Assembly (NCBI RefSeq): GCF_003254645.1
Contig: NZ_PNFD01000001.1
Location: 496,001-560,000 of the forward strand
Length of the DNA stretch: 64,000 nucleotides
Reading direction: 5' to 3'
From: Microbacterium suaedae
GTDB taxonomy: Bacteria; Actinomycetota; Actinomycetes; Actinomycetales; Microbacteriaceae
Shown here: one piece after another, positions 7,948-16,301 of the stretch
How positions within the stretch are numbered: position 1 is the stretch's first letter
Layout: every line of letters starts with the position of its first letter
Notes under the pieces: generated by a model
Database searches by the model: none
Seen by the model: the letters and a program-made list of their open reading frames with translations, nothing else
What the model was told of the DNA's origin: nothing
Translations under genes and position numbers: made by a program

Positions 7948-9243
7948 ATGAGCACCACACCGCACCGCCCCGGCTCGCAGACGCAGACCGCCGAGGAGCT
8001 CCAGCTCGAGTGGGACGCGGATCCCCGCTGGACGGGGGTCACCCGCGACTACTCCGCCGAGGACGTCATCCGGATCCGCGGGAGCGTCCGCGAGGAGGCC
8101 ACCCTCGCCCGCCGCGGCGCCGAGCGGCTCTGGGACCGCCTCACGACGGGCGAATACGTCCGTGCGCTCGGCGCCCTCACGGGGAACCAGGCCGTGCAGC
8201 AGGTGCGCGCGGGCCTCGATGCGATCTACCTGTCGGGTTGGCAGGTCGCCGCCGACGCGAACCTCTCGGGACAGACCTACCCCGACCAGTCGCTCTATCC
8301 CGCGAACTCCGTGCCCGCCGTCGTGCGCCGCATCAACAACGCCCTCCTCCGCCAGGACCAGCTCGAATCGGCCGAGGGATCCCTCTCGCGAGACTGGCTC
8401 GCCCCGATCGTCGCCGATGCGGAGGCCGGCTTCGGCGGCCCCCTCAACGCCTACGAGCTCGCGCACGGGATGATCCAGGCGGGAGCCGCGGGGATCCACT
8501 GGGAGGACCAGCTCGCGAGCGAGAAGAAGTGCGGGCACCTCGGCGGGAAGGTCCTCGTGCCGACGAGTCAGCACATCCGTACACTCAACGCCGCCCGGCT
8601 CGCCGCCGACGTCGCGGGGGTTCCGACGATCCAGATCGCGCGCACCGATGCCCTCGCGGCAGACCTGCTCACGAGCGACGTCGATGAGAGAGACCGGCCG
8701 TTCCTCACGGGCGAGCGTTCGAGCGAGGGCTTCTACCGCGTGCGGAACGGGATCGAGCCCGTCGTCTCGCGCGGGCTCGCCTACGCCCCGTACGCCGATC
8801 TGCTCTGGGTCGAGACCGGCACCCCCGACATCGAGCTCGCCCGCGAGTTCGCGAACGCGGTCCACGCCGAGCATCCCGGCAAGATGCTCGCCTACAACTG
8901 CTCGCCGAGCTTCAACTGGTCGGCCGCGCTCGACGATCGGCAGATCGCGAGCTTTCAGGAGGAGCTCGCCGATCTCGGCTACCGATTCCAGTTCATCACC
9001 CTCGCCGGCTTCCACGCCCTCAACCACTCGATGTTCCAGCTCGCCCGCGGCTACGCCGAGAACGCGATGACCGCGTACGTCGAGCTGCAGAACGCCGAGT
9101 TCGCCGCCGAGGCCACCGGATACACCGCCACGAGGCACCAGCGCGAAGTCGGGACCGGCTACTTCGACCACGTGTCGCAGGCACTCAACCCCGACGCGTC
9201 GACCCTCGCCCTCGCCGGGTCCACCGAAGCCGAGCAGTTCTGA
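7948..9243 (+). CDS. aceA: isocitrate lyase
   Basis: This 431-residue enzyme cleaves isocitrate to succinate and glyoxylate, the first step of the glyoxylate shunt. The catalytic loop [10 protein letters not shown] is present at about residue 195, with the substrate-binding [18 protein letters not shown] and YNCSPSFNW elements in the expected order. Length is typical of bacterial AceA. A strong AGGAG ribosome site lies upstream. aceB follows after 19 nt, so the two form an operon under the divergent RamB. Confidence 0.98.
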   Translation: MSTTPHRPGSQTQTAEELQLEWDADPRWTGVTRDYSAEDVIRIRGSVREEATLARRGAERLWDRLTTGEYVRALGALTGNQAVQQVRAGLDAIYLSGWQVAADANLSGQTYPDQSLYPANSVPAVVRRINNALLRQDQLESAEGSLSRDWLAPIVADAEAGFGGPLNAYELAHGMIQAGAAGIHWEDQLASEKKCGHLGGKVLVPTSQHIRTLNAARLAADVAGVPTIQIARTDALAADLLTSDVDERDRPFLTGERSSEGFYRVRNGIEPVVSRGLAYAPYADLLWVETGTPDIELAREFANAVHAEHPGKMLAYNCSPSFNWSAALDDRQIASFQEELADLGYRFQFITLAGFHALNHSMFQLARGYAENAMTAYVELQNAEFAAEATGYTATRHQREVGTGYFDHVSQALNPDASTLALAGSTEAEQF

Positions 9244-9262
9244 CGGAATCAGGAGACACATC

Positions 9263-10921
9263 ATGACTCTCATCGACACGACCACGACCCGCCCCACCGA
9301 CCGCGTGAACGAGCGCACGTTCCCCGCCATCGACGTCACGGGGCCGATGCGGGAGCGATACGAGCAGATCCTCACGCCCGACGCGCTCGCCTTCCTCGCG
9401 CAGCTGCACGAGCTGTTCGCGGGACCGCGCTACGACCGGCTCGCGGCGCGCCTGCGCCACGGATACGAGATCGGCAACGGACGCGATCCGCGGTTCCGCG
9501 AGGACACCCGGCGGATCCGCGAGCGCGGCGACTGGCGCGTCGCGGGCGCCGGCCCCGGCCTCGAGGACCGCCGCGTCGAGATCACGGGTCCCACGGATCC
9601 GCGGATGACGATCAACGCGCTCAACTCGGGCGCGAAGGTGTGGCTGGCCGATCAGGAAGACGCGACGAGCCCCACATGGGGCAACGTCATCGGCGGGCAG
9701 CTGTCGCTGTTCGACGCGATCCGCGGCGAGCTCGAATACACGGCGCCGAACGGAAAGCACTACGCGGTGACGAGCGCGGAGACGCCGACGATCGTCATGC
9801 GACCGCGCGGCTGGCACCTCGAAGAGCATCACCTGCACTTCACCGACGCCCGCGGACGCACGATGGCCGCCTCGGGCTCGCTCGTCGACTTCGGTCTCTA
9901 CGCCTTCCACAACGCGCGCGAGCTCATCGCGCGCGGCCGCGGACCCTACTTCTACCTGCCGAAGATCGAGCAGGCGGAGGAGGCGCGGCTCTGGGATCAG
10001 GTGTTCACCTTCACGGAGCAGTACCTCGCGCTGCCACACGGAACGATCCGCGCGACCGTGCTCATCGAGACGCTGCCGGCCGCGTTCCAGATGGAGGAGA
10101 TCCTGTACGAGCTGCGCGACCACTGCGCCGGGCTGAACGCGGGTCGCTGGGACTACATCTTCTCGATCATCAAGACGTACCGCGGGCGCGGATCGCGGTT
10201 CGTGCTGCCCGACCGCAACGAGGTGACGATGACGGTCGGGTTCATGCGGGCCTACACCGAGCTGCTCGTGCAGACGTGCCACCGGCGCGGCGCATATGCC
10301 ATCGGCGGCATGAGTGCGTTCATCCCGTCGAGGCGCGACGCGGAGGCGAACGCGAACGCCCTCGCGAAGGTCGCATCCGACAAGAAGCGCGAGGCAGGTG
10401 ACGGCTTCGACGGCACCTGGGTGGCGCACCCCGACCTGATCCCCGTCGCCCGGGCCGAGTTCGACGCGGTGCTCGGCGATCGACCGCACCAGCTCGACCG
10501 ACGTCGCGACGACGTCGACGTGCGCGAGCGGCACCTGCTCGATCTCACGATCGGCCGCGGCATCACCGACGCCGGCGTGCGCGGCAACGTTGACGTCGCC
10601 ATCCGCTACATCGAGGCGTGGCTGCGCGGGCAGGGCGCCGTCGCGATCGGCGGCCTGATGGAGGACGCGGCGACGGCCGAGATCGCCCGCTCGCAGATCT
10701 GGCAGTGGATCCGCCAGGACCGCACAACCGAAGAGGGCACGCCGATCACCCACGAGTTCGTGGCGGGCCTCGTCGACGACGTCCTGCAGACGGTCGACCG
10801 CGCGGACGGCGACCGCTTCGACGACGCCGCCGCGGTGTTCCGAGACGTCGCGCTGTCGAGCACGTTCGCGCCGTTCCTCACGATGAAGGCGTACGCAGAC
10901 CACCTCGTCGAGCGCCCCTGA
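9263..10921 (+). CDS. aceB: malate synthase A
   Basis: This 552-residue enzyme condenses glyoxylate with acetyl-CoA to malate, completing the shunt. It is the short A-type form, as in E. coli and Streptomyces, not the G-type of about 740 residues found in corynebacteria and mycobacteria. The catalytic Arg lies in IVMRPRGWH near residue 179 and the catalytic Asp in GLMEDAATAEIARSQIW near 466. A typical TVLIETLPAAFQMEEILYEL stretch is present. The AGGAGA ribosome site lies in the 19-nt spacer after aceA. A very long hairpin follows the stop. Confidence 0.97.
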   Translation: MTLIDTTTTRPTDRVNERTFPAIDVTGPMRERYEQILTPDALAFLAQLHELFAGPRYDRLAARLRHGYEIGNGRDPRFREDTRRIRERGDWRVAGAGPGLEDRRVEITGPTDPRMTINALNSGAKVWLADQEDATSPTWGNVIGGQLSLFDAIRGELEYTAPNGKHYAVTSAETPTIVMRPRGWHLEEHHLHFTDARGRTMAASGSLVDFGLYAFHNARELIARGRGPYFYLPKIEQAEEARLWDQVFTFTEQYLALPHGTIRATVLIETLPAAFQMEEILYELRDHCAGLNAGRWDYIFSIIKTYRGRGSRFVLPDRNEVTMTVGFMRAYTELLVQTCHRRGAYAIGGMSAFIPSRRDAEANANALAKVASDKKREAGDGFDGTWVAHPDLIPVARAEFDAVLGDRPHQLDRRRDDVDVRERHLLDLTIGRGITDAGVRGNVDVAIRYIEAWLRGQGAVAIGGLMEDAATAEIARSQIWQWIRQDRTTEEGTPITHEFVAGLVDDVLQTVDRADGDRFDDAAAVFRDVALSSTFAPFLTMKAYADHLVERP

Positions 10922-10935
10922 CGCACGGCCCCATC

Positions 10936-11003
10936 CGGAGGAGATCCCCGTTCGGGAGGTCGCATCACACAGATGCGATCCTCCCGAACGGGGATCTCCT
11001 CCG
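10936..11003 (+). repeat. very long hairpin downstream of aceB
   Basis: The left arm (10936-10966) and right arm (10972-11003) pair over 31 bp with one bulged T at 10979 around a 5-nt loop ACACA. Outside it, GGCCCC (10928-10933 region) could pair with GGGGCC (11009-11014 region) across an internal loop. There is no T-tract on either side, so if it ends aceAB transcription it is not a standard intrinsic terminator. It could also stabilise the 3' end of the mRNA. Confidence 0.85.
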
Positions 11004-11068
11004 CCGTGCGGGGCCGGATCCTCCGCAACCGGCACACAACACCACTTGCCGGCACCACGCGGGACAGG

Positions 11069-11094
11069 CACCCCACACCCCACACCCCACACCC
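11069..11094 (+). repeat. heptamer tandem repeat CACCCCA
   Basis: Three complete head-to-tail copies of CACCCCA and a partial fourth lie between the aceB hairpin and the rhomboid gene. The tract is purely C and A on the plus strand. It holds no gene and could expand or contract by slippage. Confidence 0.85.
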
Positions 11095-11186
11095 GGCACA
11101 ACTCCTGAGTCGCGCGGGGCGGGACGCCCCTATAACCGCCACGCGCCCCGCCGCCGCTGGTGCGCCGCGAGTGCAAGACTGGAGCC

Positions 11187-11810
11187 ATGAGCTCGTCGCC
11201 CCAGGCCAGTCCTCGCGAACGTTTCCTCGAGCGCGCCGCGCAGCCAGTGATCCTCCTCGCCATCATGTGGGCGGTCCGGGTGGCCGACACGATCCTTCCG
11301 GGCAGCTGGAACCGCGCGCTCGGCATCGTCTCCTGGCAGTTCGACGGGCTCTTCGGCGTGATCGCCTCGCCGCTGTTGCATTCGGGATGGCCGCACCTCA
11401 TCGCCAATTCGGTGCCCTTCGCGGTCCTCGGGATCCTCGTCTCCTTCGACGGCGTGCGGCGATTCTGGGCCGTGACCGCGATCGCCGCCGTCGTCGCCGG
11501 TCTCGGCACGTGGCTCGTCAACTCCCCCGGCACCGTCACGGTCGGGGCATCCGGCCTCGTGTTCGGCTATCTCGGCTATCTCCTCATGCGTGCGTTCGTC
11601 GCCCCGTCGCTCGGACACGGGATCCTGTACGCGATCGTTGCCGTCGCCGTCGCGATCGCGTACGGCGGCACGGTGTTCACCGGGATCTTCGGCGCCGCGA
11701 GCGGGGTCTCGTGGCAGGCGCACCTGTTCGGCGCGATCGGCGGCGGCGCAGCGGCGTTCGCGCTCCGGCCGCGGCAAGAGGCCCTCGAGAGCCGACGTCG
11801 GAAGCGCTGA
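11187..11810 (+). CDS. rhomboid family intramembrane serine protease
   Basis: This 207-residue membrane protein has six hydrophobic segments. The catalytic Ser is in GASGLVFGYLG (about residue 122) and the catalytic His in SWQAHLFGAIGGG (about 177), the Ser-His dyad of rhomboids. The HSGWPHLIANSVPF element before it matches the L1 loop and the HxxxN region. Substrates are unknown. The ATG at 11187 has GGAG just upstream; a TATAAC at 11131-11136 could be its -10. An upstream ATG at 11160 is in frame but less likely. Confidence 0.92.
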   Translation: MSSSPQASPRERFLERAAQPVILLAIMWAVRVADTILPGSWNRALGIVSWQFDGLFGVIASPLLHSGWPHLIANSVPFAVLGILVSFDGVRRFWAVTAIAAVVAGLGTWLVNSPGTVTVGASGLVFGYLGYLLMRAFVAPSLGHGILYAIVAVAVAIAYGGTVFTGIFGAASGVSWQAHLFGAIGGGAAAFALRPRQEALESRRRKR

Positions 11811-11845
11811 GCTCGAATCGAAATCCGAGGTGTAACATCGGGCAC

Positions 11846-11920
11846 GTGTTCCAGCGAGTGACCCTTCGGGGAGTGAGGAGGTCGTCGACGCGCTCTGCGT
11901 CGGCGGCATCGAGAACCTGA
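11846..11920 (+). CDS. possible leader ORF upstream of the FBP-domain gene
   Basis: An open frame of 24 codons starts at GTG 11846 and is unusually Arg/Ser-rich (six Arg, six Ser). TAACAT at 11833-11838 could be a -10 element and would put the transcription start on or next to this GTG, making it leaderless. Its TGA stop falls in the loop of a hairpin (11912-11929). It is too short to judge by codon statistics, so it is offered as a candidate regulatory uORF only. Confidence 0.35.
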   Translation: MFQRVTLRGVRRSSTRSASAASRT

Positions 11921-11936
11921 TCCGGTTCTTCCCTTT
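11912..11936 (+). promoter_or_regulatory. hairpin with T-rich tail in the FBP leader
   Basis: AGAACC (11912-11917) pairs with GGTTCT (11924-11929) around TGATCC, followed by TCCCTTT. This looks like a weak terminator 62 nt ahead of the FBP start codon. The stop of the leader ORF lies in the loop, so a ribosome finishing or stalling there would affect folding. Function is inferred. Confidence 0.4.
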
Positions 11937-11998
11937 CGCGTGCGCTCTTCGCGCCGCGGCCCTCACGCATCCTCTCTGAACAGAAAGCTCACCTCATC

Positions 11999-12487
11999 AT
12001 GCGCGTCATCGACGCTGCCCGAATCCGGGCGTCCTTCGCGAACGTCTCCGTCCGCGAGCGCAAGGCACTTCCCCTTCCCGACCTCGACGCCGTCGAGTGG
12101 GAGTCCATCGACTTCCTCGGCTGGCGAGACCCGAAACAACCGCTCGTCGGCTATATCGTGACGATGATCGACGACGAACCGGTCGGCCTCCTCATGCGGC
12201 AAGCGGAACAGACACCGCGTGGACGCACCCTGTGCGTCTGGTGCGCCGACGTGCACCTGCCGAACGACGTCGTCATGTTCAGCACCAAACGCGCCGGGGC
12301 CGCGGGCCGTCGCGGAGACACCATCGGCACCTACGTGTGCGCGCAGTTCGAGTGCAATCGCAACGCACGTCGGAAGCCCCGGACGGCATATGTCGGCTTC
12401 GATGTCGAGGCAGCCCGCCAGTCCCGGATCGCAGCTTGCCGGTCGAACGTCGAGCGCTTCGTCCGCGACGTGCTCGCGACCCGCTGA
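11999..12487 (+). CDS. FBP (EF-G-binding, FusB-type) zinc-finger domain protein
   Basis: This 162-residue protein has the C-terminal treble-clef zinc finger of the FBP/FusB family: CVWCADVHLPND (about 79-90) gives the first Cys pair and TYVCAQFECNRNAR (about 117-130) the second. FusB-type proteins bind EF-G and free it from stalled ribosomes, causing fusidic acid resistance in staphylococci; actinobacterial homologues are common and their role is less clear. The start codon ATG at 11999 has no good Shine-Dalgarno. The leader is about 150 nt and contains a possible uORF and hairpin. Confidence 0.82.
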   Translation: MRVIDAARIRASFANVSVRERKALPLPDLDAVEWESIDFLGWRDPKQPLVGYIVTMIDDEPVGLLMRQAEQTPRGRTLCVWCADVHLPNDVVMFSTKRAGAAGRRGDTIGTYVCAQFECNRNARRKPRTAYVGFDVEAARQSRIAACRSNVERFVRDVLATR

Positions 12488-12548
12488 CCGGCCTTCTGCG
12501 TCTCCGGCGCCTCCCCGCGCCGGACCGCGTGCGAAGAACCGCACCGAC

Positions 12549-12586
12549 GGCCCGCGGTCGAAGCTTCTTCGCTTCGGCCGCGGGCC
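12549..12586 (+). terminator. hairpin terminator after the FBP gene
   Basis: A 16-bp stem (12549-12564 with 12571-12586) carries one G-T pair and a six-base loop TTCTTC, 62 nt past the FBP stop. Only a weak TTG follows, so termination may be incomplete. Confidence 0.6.
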
Positions 12587-12650
12587 GGCCTTGTCCACTC
12601 CCGACAACACCTTCCCTGTGCCCCGCGGTCCATCGATAGCATCGAGCCTC

Positions 12651-13211
12651 GTGAATGTTCTCTGGCGCACACTCCTCGTCCTGCTGCGCGCGAAGCGGAT
12701 CCGCCGCCGCGATGGCCTCCTCCCCCTCGACGCAGTCTCCTCCGTGACGCTCACGACGCTGCCCACAGACATCGACCTGCTTCGGCACATGAACAACGGC
12801 CGATACCTGTCGCTGTTCGATCTCGGACGCTGGGACATGACGACGCGCACGGGCCTCGCCGAGGCGTTCCGCCGCAACCGCTGGTACGCGGTCGTGTCGA
12901 GCGAGACGATCACGTTTCGGAAGTCTCTTCAGCTCTGGCAGCGATTCGACGTCGAGACCCGGTGGGTCGGCCACGACGAGAAGGCCCTCTACCTCGAGCA
13001 CCGCGCGACCGTGGACGGCGAGGTGTACGCCCGCGCGATCGTCCGCGTCCGCGTCCTGCGCCGCTCGGGCGGATCCGTCTCCCATGAGGAAGTCTTCGCT
13101 GCCCTCGGCATCGACATTGACCTGCCGAATGTCGATCCGTGGATCCACGACTGGGCCGCCGCATCGGCGCTCCCGAGCACACGCAGCCACGCCCCGAGCA
13201 TCTGGGACTGA
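12651..13211 (+). CDS. acyl-CoA thioesterase-like protein (4HBT_2, hotdog fold)
   Basis: This 186-residue protein starts at GTG 12651. The hotdog-fold signature DIDLLRHMNNGRYLSLFDLG (about residues 37-56) contains the Asp/His/Asn pattern of the thioesterase-like superfamily related to FcbC and Them6. EKALYLEHRATVDGEVYARA is the central helix and strand. It probably hydrolyses an acyl-CoA or acyl-ACP thioester in the cytosol; the substrate is unknown. Its stop is immediately next to the stop of the convergent XRE-cupin gene. Confidence 0.85.
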   Translation: MNVLWRTLLVLLRAKRIRRRDGLLPLDAVSSVTLTTLPTDIDLLRHMNNGRYLSLFDLGRWDMTTRTGLAEAFRRNRWYAVVSSETITFRKSLQLWQRFDVETRWVGHDEKALYLEHRATVDGEVYARAIVRVRVLRRSGGSVSHEEVFAALGIDIDLPNVDPWIHDWAAASALPSTRSHAPSIWD

Positions 13212-13805
13212 TCATCCGGACGATGCGCGAAGGTGTGCGCGCTCGCCCTGCTTCCCGAACAGCGACAGCACCTCGACGGGACGACCGTCGGCCGATCCGA
13301 TCGAATGCGGCACGTGCGTGTCGAACTCGGCCGCCTCGCCCGGCCCCATGACGATGGTCTGCTCGCCGAGTCGCAGGCGCAGATTCCCGCTCAGCACATA
13401 GAGCCACTCATACCCGTCGTGGCGCACGAGAGGCGCGTCCGGCGCGCCGTGATCCGTGCGCACACCGGGATAGATCACCTTGAACGCCTGCAGCGCCCCG
13501 GTGCGTCGCGTCAACGGGATGTAGGTGATCCCTCGCCGCACCACCGGCTTGATGTGCACCCGCGGATCGCCCGTCTCCGGGGCACCGACGAGTTCGTCGA
13601 GCGTGACGGCGTAGGCGCGGGCGAGCGGAAGCAGCAGATCGACCGTCGCGCGCCGCTGCCCACTCTCGAGGCGTGAGAGCGTGCTCGAGGAGATGCCCGT
13701 ATCCCGCTCGAGCTCCGCAAGGGTCAGCCCCCGCTGCGTGCGGATCGCCCGCAACCGGCGTCCCAGCGCGGCCGTCACGCCGTCGTCGTCAGTCATGTTT
13801 GCCAT
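13212..13805 (-). CDS. XRE-family regulator with C-terminal cupin domain
   Basis: This 197-residue repressor-type protein has a helix-turn-helix at about 14-68 (TQRGLTLAELERDTGISSST) and a cupin domain at about 105-185 with RHDGYEWLYVLSGNLRLRLG and EFDTHVPHSIG supplying the metal-ligand pattern. It is divergent from the flavoprotein gene at 13856, the usual arrangement for a local autorepressor. A TTGCCA-TTC-TGGCAA palindrome covers its start codon. The ATG at 13805 has AGGGAAAG upstream and is preferred; a second ATG at 13796 would remove three residues. Confidence 0.88.
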   Translation of the reverse strand: MANMTDDDGVTAALGRRLRAIRTQRGLTLAELERDTGISSSTLSRLESGQRRATVDLLLPLARAYAVTLDELVGAPETGDPRVHIKPVVRRGITYIPLTRRTGALQAFKVIYPGVRTDHGAPDAPLVRHDGYEWLYVLSGNLRLRLGEQTIVMGPGEAAEFDTHVPHSIGSADGRPVEVLSLFGKQGERAHLRASSG

Positions 13806-13813
13806 TCTGGCAA
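13799..13813. promoter_or_regulatory. palindromic operator TTGCCA-TTC-TGGCAA
   Basis: This perfect 6-bp inverted repeat with a 3-bp centre overlaps the start codon of the XRE-cupin gene and lies 43 bp upstream of the divergent flavoprotein start. It is the best candidate binding site for the XRE-cupin protein, giving autoregulation and control of the divergent gene. Confidence 0.7.
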
Positions 13814-13855
13814 CTTTCCCTGGCGATCTGCGCGATCCCGACGCACTCTCGAACC

Positions 13856-14827
13856 ATGAACGAGATCACAGACGTCGCCATCATCGGGGGCGGCCCCGCG
13901 GGTTTGCAGGCCGCTCTCACGCTGGGCCGAATGCACCGCACCGCGATCGTGTTCGACTCCGGCTCTTACCGCAACGACCCCGCAGACGCGATGCACAACC
14001 TCATCGCACACGACGGTCACTCGCCCGCCGAGCTCCGAACCGCGGCACGCGCCGACGTCGGCCGATACGACACCGTCCGCCTCCTCGATGCGACCGTGCA
14101 ACGGATCCGCGGCGAGCGCGGCCGTTTCGAGATCGAGACCGAGATCGGCAGATTCCTTGCGGGGCGCGTGATCCTCGCGACGAGCATGCGCGACACGCTC
14201 CCCGACATCCCGCAGATCGGATCCGTGTTCGGCTCGGCCGCTGCCCACTGCCCTTTCTGCCACGGTCACGAATACGCCGGCCGCCCGCTCGCGCTCATCG
14301 GCCCGGGCCCGTTCCTCGAACACATGTCCGCGCTGATGTCGCCCATCGCATCGTCGCTCACGGCGTTCCCGAACGGTGCCCAGCTCGATACCGACATCGC
14401 GCACCGACTCGACCGGCTCCGCGTCGACATCGTCGAGGATCCAGTGCGCGGTCTCGAAGATGTCGCGGACGGCATCGACATCATCGTCGACGACGGGTCC
14501 GCGGCGCACGAGAACGCGCGCCTCCGCTTCGGCGGCGCCCTCGTGAAGATCGACTCGACGCCGGCCGCCCCGCACGCGGAACAGCTCGGCGTCGAGGTCT
14601 CCGAAACGGGCGGAGTCCTCGTGGATCCCCTCGGACGCACGAGCGTCGCCGGCGTTTACGCGGCCGGCGACATCGCGCACAACCGCGGCACGCCAGCGCC
14701 GATGTCGGCTGTCTGGAGCGCGATCGCCACCGGCGCGGCCGCCGGCACCGGAGTCGTGAAGGATCTCGCTGACGAGCTCCTCACGAGTCTTGATACGGGC
14801 ACGGGCCACGTCGATGCATCCGCGTGA
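13856..14827 (+). CDS. NAD(P)/FAD-dependent oxidoreductase, thioredoxin-reductase-like
   Basis: This 323-residue flavoprotein has the FAD loop VAIIGGGPAGLQAALTLGR (residues 7-25), a redox-type motif AAHCPFCHGHEYAGRPLALIG (Cys pair near 131-134), and the C-terminal FAD motif GVYAAGDIA. The second dinucleotide loop reads ALIGPGPFLEHMSAL, which departs from the usual GxGxxA of NADPH binding, so the reductant is unclear. It resembles the thioredoxin-reductase-like proteins commonly paired with an XRE-cupin repressor. ATG 13856 has no Shine-Dalgarno and may be leaderless. Confidence 0.88.
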   Translation: MNEITDVAIIGGGPAGLQAALTLGRMHRTAIVFDSGSYRNDPADAMHNLIAHDGHSPAELRTAARADVGRYDTVRLLDATVQRIRGERGRFEIETEIGRFLAGRVILATSMRDTLPDIPQIGSVFGSAAAHCPFCHGHEYAGRPLALIGPGPFLEHMSALMSPIASSLTAFPNGAQLDTDIAHRLDRLRVDIVEDPVRGLEDVADGIDIIVDDGSAAHENARLRFGGALVKIDSTPAAPHAEQLGVEVSETGGVLVDPLGRTSVAGVYAAGDIAHNRGTPAPMSAVWSAIATGAAAGTGVVKDLADELLTSLDTGTGHVDASA

Positions 14828-14875
14828 CGGCGGCGCCTCTGCGCGTTCGCCGTCGCACGAAGTACTCTGCGGAGC

Positions 14876-16132
14876 GTGACTGCCGACCCGCTCCACCACC
14901 ACCTCCGCAGGATGACCGGCCGCGATCCGCACGAGCGCGGGCGCGTCGCGAACACTCTCGAGCTCCTGTTCGACCTCGTGTTCGTGATCTCGTTCGCCCA
15001 GGCGGCGAACGGCCTCGCCGCGCAGATCCACCACGACAACACCGCCGGTGGACTGATCGGTTTCGGTTTCGCGATGTTCGCCGCGATCTGGGCGTGGATC
15101 AACTACACCTGGTTCTCGTCCGCCTTCGATACGGACGATTGGCTGTTCCGCTCGACGACCGTGCTGCAGATGGTCGGCGTCGTCGTGCTCGCCATCTCGA
15201 TCCCGGCCCTCTTCGCTTCGCTCGAGGAGGATCCGACGGGCGCGACACTCGACAACACGGGAATCGTGCTCGGATACGTCATCATGCGCGTCGCGATGCT
15301 CATCCAATGGCTGCGCGTCGCCGTGCAGAGCACCGAGCATCGGCCGACCGCCCTGCGATACGCGACGGCGCTCGCCCTGGCACAGATCGGATGGGTCACG
15401 CTCGCGTTCATCGACACGACACCCCTGGCCATGCTCGTCGGATCCATCGTGCTCTACATCGTCGAGCTGTCCGGTCCCGTCATCGCGGAGCGTCGAGGCC
15501 GGACGCCCTGGCATGCGCACCACATCTCCGAGCGTTACGGCCTGCTCATCATCATCGCCCTCGGCGAGAGCGTCGTCGGCACCGAGGTCGCTGTCAGCAC
15601 CGTTCTCGAGACCGCCGGGTGGACGCTCGATCTGGGGGTCCTCGCCCTCGCGGGGCTCAGCATCGCTTTCTCGCTCTGGTGGCTGTGGTTCCTGCTCCCC
15701 GCCGGGGAGGCGCTCCACGCGCGACCGTCCCTCGCCTTCCCGTGGGGCTACGGACACATCGCGATCTTCGCGGCGATCGCGGCGATCGGTGCCGGGCTCC
15801 ACGTCGGCGCCTACGCGATCGAGGATCCCGAGCACGTCGACACCGTCGGCGCGCTCCTCGCCGTCGCCGTTCCGCTGATGATCGCCCTCGTCGGCTTCGA
15901 GGTCATGCGCGCCATCCTCATCGGCTGGGCGCACGCGCGCGCCGAGATCGGCGCCATGCTCGTGTCGGTCGCGCTCATCGTGAGCGCCGTCGTCCTCGGC
16001 GGTCTGGGCGCACCTCTCGTGGTGAGCCTCGTGATCATCGCGCTCGCGCCCATCGTGCAGATCCTGTCCGACGAGATCTGGGGACATCGTGCGCGGGCTC
16101 GCGCCCTCGCTCATCTCGGAGCGTCGACGTGA
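14876..16132 (+). CDS. ltrA: low temperature requirement protein A (LtrA) family membrane protein
   Basis: This 418-residue protein has about twelve hydrophobic segments. The family signature NTLELLFDLVFVISFAQAA lies at about 24-42, and ERYGLLIIIALGESVVGT near 217-234 is the second conserved block. LtrA was named from a Listeria cold-growth mutant; its transported substrate is unknown. The start is GTG 14876, 48 nt after the flavoprotein stop, so the two could be co-transcribed. Confidence 0.9.
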   Translation: MTADPLHHHLRRMTGRDPHERGRVANTLELLFDLVFVISFAQAANGLAAQIHHDNTAGGLIGFGFAMFAAIWAWINYTWFSSAFDTDDWLFRSTTVLQMVGVVVLAISIPALFASLEEDPTGATLDNTGIVLGYVIMRVAMLIQWLRVAVQSTEHRPTALRYATALALAQIGWVTLAFIDTTPLAMLVGSIVLYIVELSGPVIAERRGRTPWHAHHISERYGLLIIIALGESVVGTEVAVSTVLETAGWTLDLGVLALAGLSIAFSLWWLWFLLPAGEALHARPSLAFPWGYGHIAIFAAIAAIGAGLHVGAYAIEDPEHVDTVGALLAVAVPLMIALVGFEVMRAILIGWAHARAEIGAMLVSVALIVSAVVLGGLGAPLVVSLVIIALAPIVQILSDEIWGHRARARALAHLGAST

Positions 16133-16301
16133 CGACCGCGCCCTCGCGCCTGTCAGATTCTCGTGGCGCCGCGTCGCCTCGGCGCGTCACGTCGAAGCTG
16201 TGAAGGATCCTGCTGACGACCCGTGACGAGGGAAAGCGACTCGTCGTCCCCGCGACCGCGGCACCTCTCCGCGTTCGCGGAGTCCGGCGAGGCGCCGCCC
16301 G
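16133..16301. other. non-coding spacer after ltrA
   Basis: This is the first part of a 503-bp interval with no confidently assigned gene. A short inverted repeat GCGCCG...CGGCGC near 16167-16190 could help end ltrA transcription, but it has no T-tract. I see no tRNA and no clear promoter. The rest of the interval, up to 16635, contains only the small candidate ORF at 16302-16496 and the leader of the DHFR-fold gene. Confidence 0.5.

Noticed and set aside
13793..16114. 773-codon minus-strand frame opposite the flavoprotein and ltrA
   Set aside because: It is mirror-image coding of two clear genes, dominated by Glu/Asp/Arg with no domain; LtrA helices and FAD motifs on the other strand are decisive.
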